DNA from: Peptoniphilus catoniae
GTDB lineage: Bacteria; Bacillota; Clostridia; Tissierellales; Peptoniphilaceae
Assembly: GCF_901447155.2 (NCBI RefSeq)
Contig: NZ_LR588419.1
Location: 17,079 to 81,078, forward strand
Reading direction: 5' to 3'
Length of the DNA: 64,000 nucleotides
Both the position numbers and the translations under genes were made by a program. Below are positions 50,513 to 59,153 of this stretch, in pieces. Each line of letters begins with the position of its first letter. Position 1 is the first letter of the stretch. The notes beneath the pieces were generated by a model. The model saw only the letters and a list, made by a program, of their open reading frames with translations. It did no database searches and was not told the DNA's origin.

Positions 50513-51838
50513 ATGGCTAAAAACAAAACAATAGAAGGAATAATTCAAGAGGTGGACTTTCCAAACAAGTCAACAATCATATATGATGGCAATGAAATAA
50601 AAATAAAAGGCGGCATACTGGGACAAATAGTAGAAATAAAAAAAGTTCGTAGGAACAAGGGACGCCTTTTAAAGGTCCTTGAAAAATCAAGTTTGGAAGA
50701 AGAGCACAACTGCCCCCACCTGAAAGAATGTGGTGGCTGCACCTACCAAACAATGACCTACGAAAAGGAACTGTCTTACAAGAAGAAGCTCTTAGAAAAG
50801 CTTTTTTCAAAAATAAGCATAGATAAAATCGACCTTATACCCTCACCTAATTACACAGCCTATAGAAATAAAATGGAATACACCTTTTCAGATGAATATA
50901 AGGACGGACCCTTAAGCCTTGGGCTTCACAAAAAAAATAAATTCTACGAAGTGGTAAACACCGACGAGTGTAACATAGTAGACCAGGACTTTAATCAAAT
51001 AAGAGATTACACAAAAAAATACTTTGACGGGCTCCTTAAACCCTACCATAAAATCAGACACAACGGTGCCTTAAGACACCTCCTTATAAGAAGAAACCTT
51101 AAGGGAGACCTTTTGGTAAACCTTGTAACAAGTTCAGAGAAATACGATTACAGCGGCTACTTTGACAGTCTGTTAGAGCTTCCCCTTAAAGGTAGAATAG
51201 CAGGCCTTATTCACACTATAAACGACTCCCCCTCAGACGCCATAGTCCCTGAAAAAGTGGAGGTATATTACGGAAAAGACTACCTTATTGAAGAAATAGA
51301 CGACCTTAAATTTAAAATAAGCCTTTACTCCTTCTTCCAAACCAATACCGAGTCGGCAAAGCTTTTATACCAAGAAGCAAAAAATACCATAGGAAATATA
51401 GAAGGACTTAACCTTTTAGACCTATATTCAGGAACAGGAACCATTACTCAAATTATAGGTAAACAAGCAAAAAGTGCACTGGGAATAGAAATAGTGGAAG
51501 AAGCAGTTAAGTCCGCAAGAGAAAATGCAAAGCTTAACAAGCTCGATAAAATAAAATTTATTTGCGGAGACGTATTTGAAGAAGTAAAAAACCTTAACTA
51601 TAAACCGGACATTATTGTATTAGATCCACCAAGAGAAGGAATAAACCCTCGAGCCATTAATAAAATAATAGATTTTAACGTTGACAAATACCTTTACATC
51701 TCCTGCAACCCTGTGACCCTACTAAGAGATCTTGAAGTCTTTAAAGAAAGAGGCTACAAGATAGAAAAGCTAAAGGCAATAGATCAATTCCCAAGAACCT
51801 ACCATGTGGAGTGTGTGGCACTGTTGATAAAAAAATAA
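50513..51838 (+). CDS. rlmD: 23S rRNA (uracil-5-)-methyltransferase RlmD/RumA type
   Basis: A 441-residue TrmA/RumA-family enzyme that methylates a uracil in rRNA. An N-terminal TRAM domain (about 1-58) is followed by iron-sulfur cysteines C67, C73 and C76 (CPHLKECGGC). The AdoMet-binding part is LLDLYSGTGTITQ near 305, then LDPPREG, and the nucleophilic cysteine is in YISCNPVTLLRD near 394. GGGAGG precedes the ATG. It is a lone gene divergent from the deacetylase. Gram-positive members can act on U747 or U1939; which applies cannot be told. Confidence 0.9.
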   Translation: MAKNKTIEGIIQEVDFPNKSTIIYDGNEIKIKGGILGQIVEIKKVRRNKGRLLKVLEKSSLEEEHNCPHLKECGGCTYQTMTYEKELSYKKKLLEKLFSKISIDKIDLIPSPNYTAYRNKMEYTFSDEYKDGPLSLGLHKKNKFYEVVNTDECNIVDQDFNQIRDYTKKYFDGLLKPYHKIRHNGALRHLLIRRNLKGDLLVNLVTSSEKYDYSGYFDSLLELPLKGRIAGLIHTINDSPSDAIVPEKVEVYYGKDYLIEEIDDLKFKISLYSFFQTNTESAKLLYQEAKNTIGNIEGLNLLDLYSGTGTITQIIGKQAKSALGIEIVEEAVKSARENAKLNKLDKIKFICGDVFEEVKNLNYKPDIIVLDPPREGINPRAINKIIDFNVDKYLYISCNPVTLLRDLEVFKERGYKIEKLKAIDQFPRTYHVECVALLIKK

Positions 51839-51913
51839 AAATTGGAGGTAATGGTAATTTGTTTTTCAGCCACAGGCAATTTAAATATTGTAGTATTTCT
51901 GTTAAAAAGCAAA

Positions 51914-51943
51914 AAATAACCACCGGCATATTGGTGGTTATTT
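51914..51943. terminator. bidirectional terminator
   Basis: AAATAACCACC pairs with GGTGGTTATTT around a 7-8 nt loop. It lies between convergent rlmD and the sortase gene of the adhesin operon. Confidence 0.8.
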
Positions 51944-52018
51944 ACAGTTAAAAATTATATTATCTGAGCTGTTACATTATACCAGGAACTAACATTATTT
52001 ATCATTTGTAAATTCTGT

Positions 52019-52876
52019 TTATTTTCCTGATATTTCATCATTAATAGAGTCCATAACTTCTTCTGGTCGTATCTTTCTACTAAATACTAGCAATCGCCCA
52101 TCCTTGTTTCCATAACTGCAGGTAACTAAACACATAATTTTATCATTTGGAGTAACTTCTACTGGGATATTAAAAATAGACCTTTTTTTCAATTCTTCTA
52201 TTAACTTTTCTATTTCTTTTTCTCCCCCTTTTAGTTTTTCAAATCGTCTAAGATAAAAATAGTCTTTTTCGCTTTTTAGCATGGAGGATTCAAATACTGA
52301 AAATACTACATATTTTTCAGGTTCTTTTCCATAGATGGTATTCCATGTAATAATCAAATTGTCTTTTAAGTCTTCGATATTTTTATATCTTTTCAAATTA
52401 CCAAATTTTCCACCATTTTTTAGATAGTGACCATATAAAATTAGATACTTGCTGTTCTCCCAGTCGGAATTTTCAACGTCTATAAATACTGTTCCGATGC
52501 TATTTCTGTGTCCGTAGAAATCGTAATTCAAGTAGTGTTCATTATCTCTATAAACTACAGGTTCATCTGCGAGTTTTCCTACTTTAATCCAACCAACTGT
52601 TTCTGGATTTATTTTTAAAAGCTGCTCAAAATTTTTTTGAATTTTGTGAGGCTCTGATTGTTGAGCCTCACTCTTTTTAGATAGTTCTATTACATCTGTG
52701 CCTCTATAATAAATCTTTCGTAATTCTTCAGTTTTTTCCAATCCTCTTTCTCGAAGTATAATCGTAGAAATGAGAATTATGCTTAGTAATATTGATACTA
52801 TAAGTGATCCTTTAGATAATTTTTCATAACAAATTTTTTTATTGTTTGCCCCATTTTCAGGATCATCAAAATTCAT
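52019..52876 (-). CDS. class B-type sortase dedicated to the adjacent adhesin
   Basis: A 285-residue sortase. One membrane segment spans about residues 24-43. The catalytic histidine is in LILYGHYLKNGG near 150, the cysteine in CLVTCSYGNKDG near 250 and the arginine in RLLVFSRK near 258. The histidine context LYGHxxxxGG and the large insertion before the cysteine place it with class B. It starts at the last base of the adhesin stop codon (TAATG), so the two are translationally coupled. It probably anchors that adhesin through its VPKTG motif, which is inference from linkage. Confidence 0.87.
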   Translation of the reverse strand: MNFDDPENGANNKKICYEKLSKGSLIVSILLSIILISTIILRERGLEKTEELRKIYYRGTDVIELSKKSEAQQSEPHKIQKNFEQLLKINPETVGWIKVGKLADEPVVYRDNEHYLNYDFYGHRNSIGTVFIDVENSDWENSKYLILYGHYLKNGGKFGNLKRYKNIEDLKDNLIITWNTIYGKEPEKYVVFSVFESSMLKSEKDYFYLRRFEKLKGGEKEIEKLIEELKKRSIFNIPVEVTPNDKIMCLVTCSYGNKDGRLLVFSRKIRPEEVMDSINDEISGK

Positions 52877-55683
52877 TACTCTCTTTCCTTTTTAGTTGCG
52901 AAATATGCCGCAGCAAATATACTTATTAGCACTCCATTCATAAGGATTATTTGAATTTGATATAGAGGGTCACCAGTCTTAGGAACTTCATAATTTCTAT
53001 TTAATCCTGTTTTAACTTCAGCCTTTGCAATATTTATTTCTTTTAGATTTTCATAAGTCTTAACTTCTGAAGATTCATCTACATTGTCAGTAGTTTCTTC
53101 TGGAATGTCAAGCTCAGGAATTTCTGTTTCAGTATCTTCTGTGTGGTCATCAAATGAAGTTTCTTTAAATGTGTAATAATCACCTTGCCACTCAAGTATA
53201 GTAGCTTCATTTTCAGATTCTAGAGAAGCATAAGTTACTTTTTCTTTAACATTAAATTCAAGGTCTACATTTAAATCTATATCTTGTTGTGATTCGCCTG
53301 CTCCTATAAGTGTTTGTGCAGGATGTCCATTTGGTCCCTTATCACATGAGAAAATATAAACACCGTCTTTTAGATTTTGCACTCCTTTGAGATTTATGTT
53401 AAATTTTTTGTTTCCTTTTAAAACTAATCCTGAAAGAGTATAGGTTCCATCGGAATTTTTTGTAGCCTTCTTTTCGCCTTCTTGAAGAGCTCCAGCTAAC
53501 CTAAATTCATCAACTTTTTCACCGTCCGCTGTAATGTAAAGCTTAAGGTCACTAGTTTCATCATCAAATTCTACTGCCATAGCAATTTTTAAATCTGTGT
53601 TATATTTTTCCCCCTCTAGCTTTTCTTTAACAGTAAGGTCAACCATCTTTGCAAAATCATCTTTTTGAAGAATGGTATTAGATGCAGTGGCTGGTGTTCC
53701 TTCCATTCCAACGAGATATTTATAAGTTTTGTTGATTATACTTGCTTGGGGTTCTTCAGGTCCCCATGGAAATTGTAGGTCTTCACCCAACATACTTTGA
53801 CCGCTGTTACCATAGCGCCAAATTGCAGCTTGTGTTGCTAAAAGCGCCATTCCGTCAGTTAGTTTATTGGACTCTTCTGCTGTCAATGCATTATTGTCAA
53901 GGAGCATTTTCTTGAAAGCATCTAATGATCCTGGACTTGGATTTTTAGGATCTTTACTTTCATTTTTAACTCCCCAATATCCTTTTAGAACTATGGAGCG
54001 TATTTTATCTTTGTGTTGGATATAATCTGTGTCTTCAAGTCTTTGCATATTGTAGTTGGAACCTTCTTGAGCATAAACATTTAAGTCTGCACAGTATGCA
54101 TAATATTTCTTTCCATCTTTTCCAGTGATTTCAAATTGATCTGCACCTACGATATCTCCATCGCCGTCCCTAATGTAGATTAAGCTGAAGAGTCCAAGTT
54201 GACCTAGCCATTGAAAATATTGGCCGTTTTCGTCGTAGTCTTTTACAAAACTGCTATTAGTTTTGCCGATGTGTTTTTCATCGCTTATACCTTCTCCATC
54301 AGGTCCGACTATTGTAAAGTCTGGTAAGAATGTTTCAAGACTGTCATAGTCAAAGACTACTCTTCCATTAATTTGGCCCATTTTGCCACTAAGAGTCCTT
54401 TCTCCGTCACTAACTGTACCAGATGTTTTCTTACCGCTTTTTCTTGTAAGGGTAGTCTTGGTTACAGTATATTTTTTTAGACCATTTTCAAGGGTTTCAA
54501 CCTTTGTTTCTTTAGAAATTAATTTGCCTAGAATAGGATCGGAGTATTTAACAACCTTGCCATCTTTTATTTCAACTTCGGTATAGCCTGCTATGTTTCC
54601 GTCCTTATCGTGAATTTCTGCTAGGATTTTTCCATTTACAACCTTGCCGTTTTCGTCTCTTTCAGGTTCTGGAACTTGTGGCTTTTCAGGAAGTTCATAG
54701 ACTAATTCTTTCCAACCGCCGTCAGCGTGAATTTCTGCATTTGCTGGAGGATTAGTTTCAACTGTAGTTTCAGATACAGTTTCTTTAGTTTCAGTTTCAT
54801 AACCAGTTATTCTACCCTTTGCATCGCGAGTATAAGTAATCTTTTCTTCAGTTACTTTGCCGTCAGGCTTAGTTATCTTTCGAGTATAAGTTGTAGAATT
54901 TTCCGCGTTAGTAACGGTGATATTTGTAATACTTCCATCTTCTTCATCACTAGAGTCTTCAGTAATCCAGTTGGAAGTGTCACCGTCTTTATGTCTAATC
55001 CAATCTGGTATGCCTAGAGTATCTTCATCAAACCAGGCATTCATATCTACAGTTACTTCTTTTTTTTCACCAGGTTTTAGTTCAATTGTAACTTCTGGTT
55101 CATCTGTCTCTATCTTCTTACCATCGCTAGTTGTAGCTTTGCTATCCTCAACTTTAATTTCTTCTTCTACTTTAACTTCAGTATCTTTTTCATCTTTAAT
55201 AGTAGTAGTTTCTTTTCCTTGAGATTCGCCGCTAGCGCTAATAAGATTTCCATCTTCGTCAACTGTTTCAACAGTTTGACTATCTTCATTTCCCATCACA
55301 TTTTCGTCTTGCCATTCTTTTTCTTTTTTGACTGTGGTCGTAGTTTCATTGTTTTCTTCATCCTCAACAACCGTAGTAGTTGTTGTTTCCTTAGGATCTT
55401 CAGGTGTGCCTTCTCCGCTTTCTTCAACAATATTTTCTGGAAGATTTTTCATAGGTAGATTTTTAAGTTCTTCCACTACGTCTTCGTCTTGATTTCTTGG
55501 TATTTTAACTGGAGAATCTTTTGCATCTTTTATAGCAATTGAAACTTCTAAATCTTTAGACTCATCTTTATCGGCACTATTAACAATCTCATCTGAAGCC
55601 ATAACTACACTTGGAAGCAAAATTGTCATCAGAAGTACCGCCGCAAGTAAGCAAGAAATCAGCTTATAAAACTTCTTTTTCAT
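52876..55683 (-). CDS. thioester-domain surface adhesin with VPKTG wall anchor
   Basis: A 935-residue wall-anchored protein. The signal peptide ends near residue 29. Residues 30-200 are acidic, threonine-rich and low-complexity, followed by beta-rich repeats to about 430. The thioester domain spans about 440-660: the reactive cysteine is C531 in YAYCADLNV and the partner Q618 in ATQAAIWRYG, the Cys-Gln pair that forms an internal thioester able to bind host or surface amines covalently. The C-terminus has VPKTG (900-904), a hydrophobic helix and a charged tail, a variant LPxTG signal. The N-terminal part before the thioester domain is unusually long for this class. It is transcribed from a conserved box-bearing promoter. 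Confidence 0.9.
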   Translation of the reverse strand: MKKKFYKLISCLLAAVLLMTILLPSVVMASDEIVNSADKDESKDLEVSIAIKDAKDSPVKIPRNQDEDVVEELKNLPMKNLPENIVEESGEGTPEDPKETTTTTVVEDEENNETTTTVKKEKEWQDENVMGNEDSQTVETVDEDGNLISASGESQGKETTTIKDEKDTEVKVEEEIKVEDSKATTSDGKKIETDEPEVTIELKPGEKKEVTVDMNAWFDEDTLGIPDWIRHKDGDTSNWITEDSSDEEDGSITNITVTNAENSTTYTRKITKPDGKVTEEKITYTRDAKGRITGYETETKETVSETTVETNPPANAEIHADGGWKELVYELPEKPQVPEPERDENGKVVNGKILAEIHDKDGNIAGYTEVEIKDGKVVKYSDPILGKLISKETKVETLENGLKKYTVTKTTLTRKSGKKTSGTVSDGERTLSGKMGQINGRVVFDYDSLETFLPDFTIVGPDGEGISDEKHIGKTNSSFVKDYDENGQYFQWLGQLGLFSLIYIRDGDGDIVGADQFEITGKDGKKYYAYCADLNVYAQEGSNYNMQRLEDTDYIQHKDKIRSIVLKGYWGVKNESKDPKNPSPGSLDAFKKMLLDNNALTAEESNKLTDGMALLATQAAIWRYGNSGQSMLGEDLQFPWGPEEPQASIINKTYKYLVGMEGTPATASNTILQKDDFAKMVDLTVKEKLEGEKYNTDLKIAMAVEFDDETSDLKLYITADGEKVDEFRLAGALQEGEKKATKNSDGTYTLSGLVLKGNKKFNINLKGVQNLKDGVYIFSCDKGPNGHPAQTLIGAGESQQDIDLNVDLEFNVKEKVTYASLESENEATILEWQGDYYTFKETSFDDHTEDTETEIPELDIPEETTDNVDESSEVKTYENLKEINIAKAEVKTGLNRNYEVPKTGDPLYQIQIILMNGVLISIFAAAYFATKKERE

Positions 55684-55800
55684 GGTTACACCCCCTTATT
55701 AATTAATGTGGAAATGAGGATTATTTAAAATCGTCTACAAAATATATAGTAACTTTAAAATTATATTCAAGAAATTAAAATTGATTTACTAGTTTAGTTG

Positions 55801-55844
55801 ATTATATCAATAATAAAAACCTTGTACATCACCCGAAAGGATGA
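55801..55844 (-). promoter_or_regulatory. promoter C of the shared-box regulon (adhesin operon)
   Basis: On the minus strand the box TCATCCTTTCGGGTGATGT (55844-55826) is followed after exactly 19 bp by TATAAT (55806-55801), with no -35 hexamer. An A/T-tract lies on its upstream side. The mRNA would have a leader of about 110 nt. The same layout occurs at 60944 and 61923. Confidence 0.75.
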
Positions 55845-55889
55845 TATTTATAAATTTTTTTATTTTTTTGATTTTTTTCATGTGTTGAT

Positions 55890-56952
55890 TTGCAATAATT
55901 ATTGCGACACTTAGCTTAATAAATTTAATTCATGTATAAAACGTTCAAATGGTGTATCAAACTCTAGGCATTTTCTCGGTCTAGAGTTTATTTTATAAAT
56001 AGCATCTATTAAATCTTCCTCTTCGATTTTAGCTAAGTCAGTTTTCTTAGGAAAAAACTCTCTAAGTAAACCATTGCTATTTTCGTTAGTTCCCCTTTGC
56101 CAAGCACTATATGGATCTGCGAAATAAAAGTCTATATTTAATTCACTTTCTATATCTTCATAACAAGCAAATTCTTTACCTCTATCTGAAGTGAATGTCT
56201 TGAATACTCCTTGTGGTAATTCTTTTGTTAAAGTGTGTATAGCATCTAACATAGATTTTTTACTGCGATCAGGCATTTTTATTGCAAAATATGCACGAGT
56301 CTTCATTTCTGCAAATGTCGCTAAGCATCCTTTACTTTTACCTCTAGATGATACTACTGTATCAAGCTCCCAATGACCAAATTCCACACGTTTTTTTACA
56401 GCTTTGGGTCTTTTAGAAATAGATGTTCCTATATTAAATTTACATCTTGTTTCTCTAGCTTTTAAAGATTTTCATTTTCTTCTTAAAACTTTAACTTATA
56501 TATCCAAAAGCCCTTTATATAGCCAATTATAGATTGTTTTAAAGCTTAATTCACCTTTAAAACATCTCCCTACTATTTGTTCAGGGGACCAGGTGGCTTT
56601 TAGCTTTTCTTTGATAAATTGTTTTAACTCTTCAGTAAGTTTTGACTTTCTACCTTTGTTTTTAGAATTAATAGAATAGTCAAGATCAGCCTTTTTTGCA
56701 TCATATTTGTCTTTACATCTTTTTAGCTCTCTACTAATTGATTAATGATGATAACCTAATATTTTTGCTATTTTCCTGGCTGAGTAGCCTTCATTATTTA
56801 CAACTTCTATTTTATCTCTACAATCCATGGTAATATATTTATGACTCATAACAATCTCCTTCATGTCTATGTTTTTGTGGTAATTACATTTTACATGAAT
56901 TGATTTTGTTATGAGTTTTTATTTTACACTAGTGTCGCATTTAATTTTACAA
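55890..56952 (-). mobile_element. decayed IS30-family insertion sequence
   Basis: The ends at 55890-55916 and 56926-56952 are imperfect inverted repeats sharing a TGCGACACT core. Between them is one transposase gene with three stop codons. About 1,063 bp is the usual IS30 size. It sits just upstream of promoter C, and a gene remnant starts right beyond its right end. No clear target duplication is visible. Confidence 0.8.
55911..56849 (-). pseudogene. IS30-family transposase, inactivated by three in-frame stops
   Basis: Reading from ATG 56849 gives 313 codons, an exact multiple of three, with IS30 features throughout: the helix-turn-helix SARKIAKILGYHH, SISRELKRC, WSPEQIVGRC and the DDE part with LDTVV, TSDRGKEF and NENSNGLLREF. 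Stops interrupt it after YHH, after GLLDI and after LRRK. The only remaining long frame is the C-terminal 158 residues (55911-56387), which holds all three catalytic residues. Because the frame is otherwise intact, decay is by point mutation and fairly recent. It cannot transpose by itself. Confidence 0.88.
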
Positions 56953-56969
56953 TCTATCAAAAATAATAA

Positions 56970-57173
56970 TATAAAGATACCAAAGAAATAGTCCTTTACG
57001 AAGGGCTGTTAAAAAATGGAAATGTATATCTAAGTGATGTTAAAACAGAGATTAAAAATAATAGAACCATGCTTCCAATTGCAAATATTGCAAGGGCACT
57101 TGGTCTACAAGATGGCAAGGACATCATTTGGAACAGCCACACTAAGACTGCTACAATTAAAATGATTAAATAA
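56970..57173 (+). pseudogene. 3' remnant of a copper-amine-oxidase-N-domain protein gene
   Basis: The frame encodes about 67 residues with NNRTMLPIANIARALGL and a closing WNSHTKTATIKMIK, the second half of a copper-amine-oxidase N-terminal repeat. An upstream stop at 56967 and the IS end at 56952 cut it off, and no matching 5' part remains on the far side of the IS. The intact relative is at 39874. Two terminators follow it. It was probably truncated when the element inserted or by a later deletion. Confidence 0.75.
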
Positions 57174-57179
57174 AAATAG

Positions 57180-57199
57180 GGCTCGTGAGAGCCATTTTT
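57180..57199 (+). terminator. terminator after the remnant gene
   Basis: GGCTC pairs with GAGCC around GTGA, followed by ATTTTTG. Confidence 0.7.
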
Positions 57200-57208
57200 G
57201 TACTTGAT

Positions 57209-57230
57209 CCCCCAGTTAGACCGGGGGTTT
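57209..57230. terminator. GC-rich terminator before the response-regulator gene end
   Basis: CCCCC pairs with GGGGG around nine bases, with T-rich sequence after it. It lies 18 bp past the end of the convergent response-regulator gene and could serve both directions. Confidence 0.6.
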
Positions 57231-57247
57231 CGTTATTTTGTTTAATT

Positions 57248-57874
57248 TTAATCGTCTTCTATTACAAATCCTGTGATGCGCGCTTGAATTGCAAGTTGTG
57301 TTCGACTTGTAAATCCAGTCTTGTCCAAGAGATGTTGGATATGGGTCTTAACCGTGTTAAGTGAGATGCCTAAGCTGTCGGCGATTTCGTCGTTTCCAAC
57401 TCCTGTGGTAAGGAGTCTTAAGACTTGGATCTCCCTCGGGGTTAGGTCGGTGGATTTAGTCATTCCCAATTTGACATTTGGAGTCTTAATTGGATAGATG
57501 GATTCTCCATTTAATGTTCTTTCAACGATTTCTAAGATGGTCTCTTCTGAGACTTCTTTGTACCAGAAACTTTCGATGCCGATTTTTTTTGCCCTATCCA
57601 TCCAGGATACTTCCGGCATACTTGTAACGGCTATTATTTTAAGTTCTGGTTTTAATTTTTTTATCTTTTCTGCAGCATCGAGGCCATTTGAACCGTCCTG
57701 CATCAGTATGTCCATGATAACTAGGTCGAGTTTAGTATTTAGTACATAGGTATCTGCAAACATGGCGGTATCGACGCAGTAGACCACTTCGTAGTCTGGG
57801 CATTGGCTGATGTATAGTTTAAACATTTCTCTGGAGACGAACTGATCGTCTACAATCATTATTTTATAGGTCAT
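57248..57874 (-). CDS. NarL/LuxR-family response regulator
   Basis: A 208-residue regulator. The receiver domain has the acidic pair DD at 9-10, phospho-acceptor D55 in LVIMDILMQDG, a T/S site in AVTSMP and K106 in WYKE. The LuxR helix-turn-helix starts at LTPREIQVLRLL near 144 and contains GISLNTVKTHIQHLLDKTG. It overlaps the kinase gene by 11 bp. Its most likely targets are the surface-protein promoters carrying the shared box on both sides of this operon. This is inference from proximity and promoter layout. Confidence 0.9.
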   Translation of the reverse strand: MTYKIMIVDDQFVSREMFKLYISQCPDYEVVYCVDTAMFADTYVLNTKLDLVIMDILMQDGSNGLDAAEKIKKLKPELKIIAVTSMPEVSWMDRAKKIGIESFWYKEVSEETILEIVERTLNGESIYPIKTPNVKLGMTKSTDLTPREIQVLRLLTTGVGNDEIADSLGISLNTVKTHIQHLLDKTGFTSRTQLAIQARITGFVIEDD

Positions 57875-59153
57875 AGTTTCTTCCTTTTGGCCAGGATAGG
57901 TCCAAGGTGAATTGTGGATTAAGTTCTATATTCATCTTACCACCAAAGCTTTTTAATCTTTGATGGATGTTTTTGAGACCGCCCTTTTCTTTTATAGGTT
58001 CTTTAGATAGGATGCCATCGTTTCTTATCTTGCAATGGATATTTAAATCCCCTTCATCTAATTTAATCCATATATTTTTTGCTTGACCGTGGCGAATGGC
58101 ATTGTTAAATGCCTCGTGAACTATATCGACCAAGAGATTTAGATCGCCTTCGTCCCTAGGAGTCTCGCCGTCCAAGTGGACCGCAACTCCAATATCTTTT
58201 GCGGTGGAGATCAGTTTTTCGAAATTTGCTTCATTCTTCGAAGAATCTTCCTTTTCACTTAAGAAATCATCTTTTTCATCGAGCATTACAAGGCTCTCCA
58301 TCCATAAGTTTATGAGTTTGTCCCGATCTTCCTTGGTCTTTTTGTCCATATCTAAGTAGTGTTTAAAATAGATTAGGGACTGACCAATCTTGTCGTGGAT
58401 TTTAATCTTTGCCTGCAAGATTTCTTTTTGTCTCGTGTACTCTGCCACATTTTTTTGATATTCTTTGAGACTTCGGTTGATCTTTTCAATCTGTCTATTC
58501 TTTTCTTCAATCTTTTGGTACAGGCCCCACTCAAGGGTGATTTTATATGCCAAGGTTTCTCTGAAATTGTCGTGAATGATCGTCTTTATATGCCAAATAT
58601 CTCCCAGTGCTTCTACTATTAGAGGATCTCGTTGCAAGATACGAGCATCCTTTTTTATTTTATTATTTCTTGCATCTTCTGTAAAGACCACATCGTTTAC
58701 TAGCATATTTCCGAACACTGCGTAGCTAATATCCTGCATTACTCTATTTACCAGAAGCGGCGTACCGTCAAGCTTTGAAAAACAGATGCCGTCAGGGAGA
58801 TTGTCCATACTTTCCTTGATGGAGTTCTTACCTATAATACTATTCTTAGTATTTATAAAACTTATTGCTAAGAGAATTTCAAGGGTGCAGAGGAACAAAT
58901 CTAAGATTATAAATAGGTAAACGGGAAAGTCTACCACAAGTTTTGCAAAGTAGAGTTTGCCTGTTCCAATCTCTGCCAAAATTTGAATAGAGAAAAAACT
59001 CAATAAAAAGATGAATATACTATGCACAAAATACTTGGAGTATAGCTTACTACTTGCTGTATCGACAACAATCTTTACACTTGCTACCAAGACTAAGGTG
59101 TTAAAAAGAAATAGTATGGCAAGGTTATTAGTACTTAGATTTAAAAGAGTCAT
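57864..59153 (-). CDS. NarX/DesK-type sensor histidine kinase
   Basis: A 429-residue kinase. Three or so membrane segments (about 10-105) are followed by a PAS-like part with MDNLPDGICFSKLDGTPLLVN, a coiled coil (about 210-245) and the HisKA_3 phospho-acceptor H253 in KIHDKIGQSL. The ATPase domain has the N-box VHEAFNNAIRHG near 345, RNDGI, and GGLKNIHQRL. No extracellular sensor is evident. ATG 59153 is chosen because AAGGAGG lies 5 bp upstream; it overlaps the upstream gene by 4 bp. With the response regulator it forms a complete two-component pair. Confidence 0.88.
   Translation of the reverse strand: MTLLNLSTNNLAILFLFNTLVLVASVKIVVDTASSKLYSKYFVHSIFIFLLSFFSIQILAEIGTGKLYFAKLVVDFPVYLFIILDLFLCTLEILLAISFINTKNSIIGKNSIKESMDNLPDGICFSKLDGTPLLVNRVMQDISYAVFGNMLVNDVVFTEDARNNKIKKDARILQRDPLIVEALGDIWHIKTIIHDNFRETLAYKITLEWGLYQKIEEKNRQIEKINRSLKEYQKNVAEYTRQKEILQAKIKIHDKIGQSLIYFKHYLDMDKKTKEDRDKLINLWMESLVMLDEKDDFLSEKEDSSKNEANFEKLISTAKDIGVAVHLDGETPRDEGDLNLLVDIVHEAFNNAIRHGQAKNIWIKLDEGDLNIHCKIRNDGILSKEPIKEKGGLKNIHQRLKSFGGKMNIELNPQFTLDLSWPKGRNYDL

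Noticed and set aside
55911-56387. The 158-residue frame as a functional small transposase
   Set aside because: It lacks the DNA-binding N-terminus, which is present upstream in the same frame but broken by three stops.
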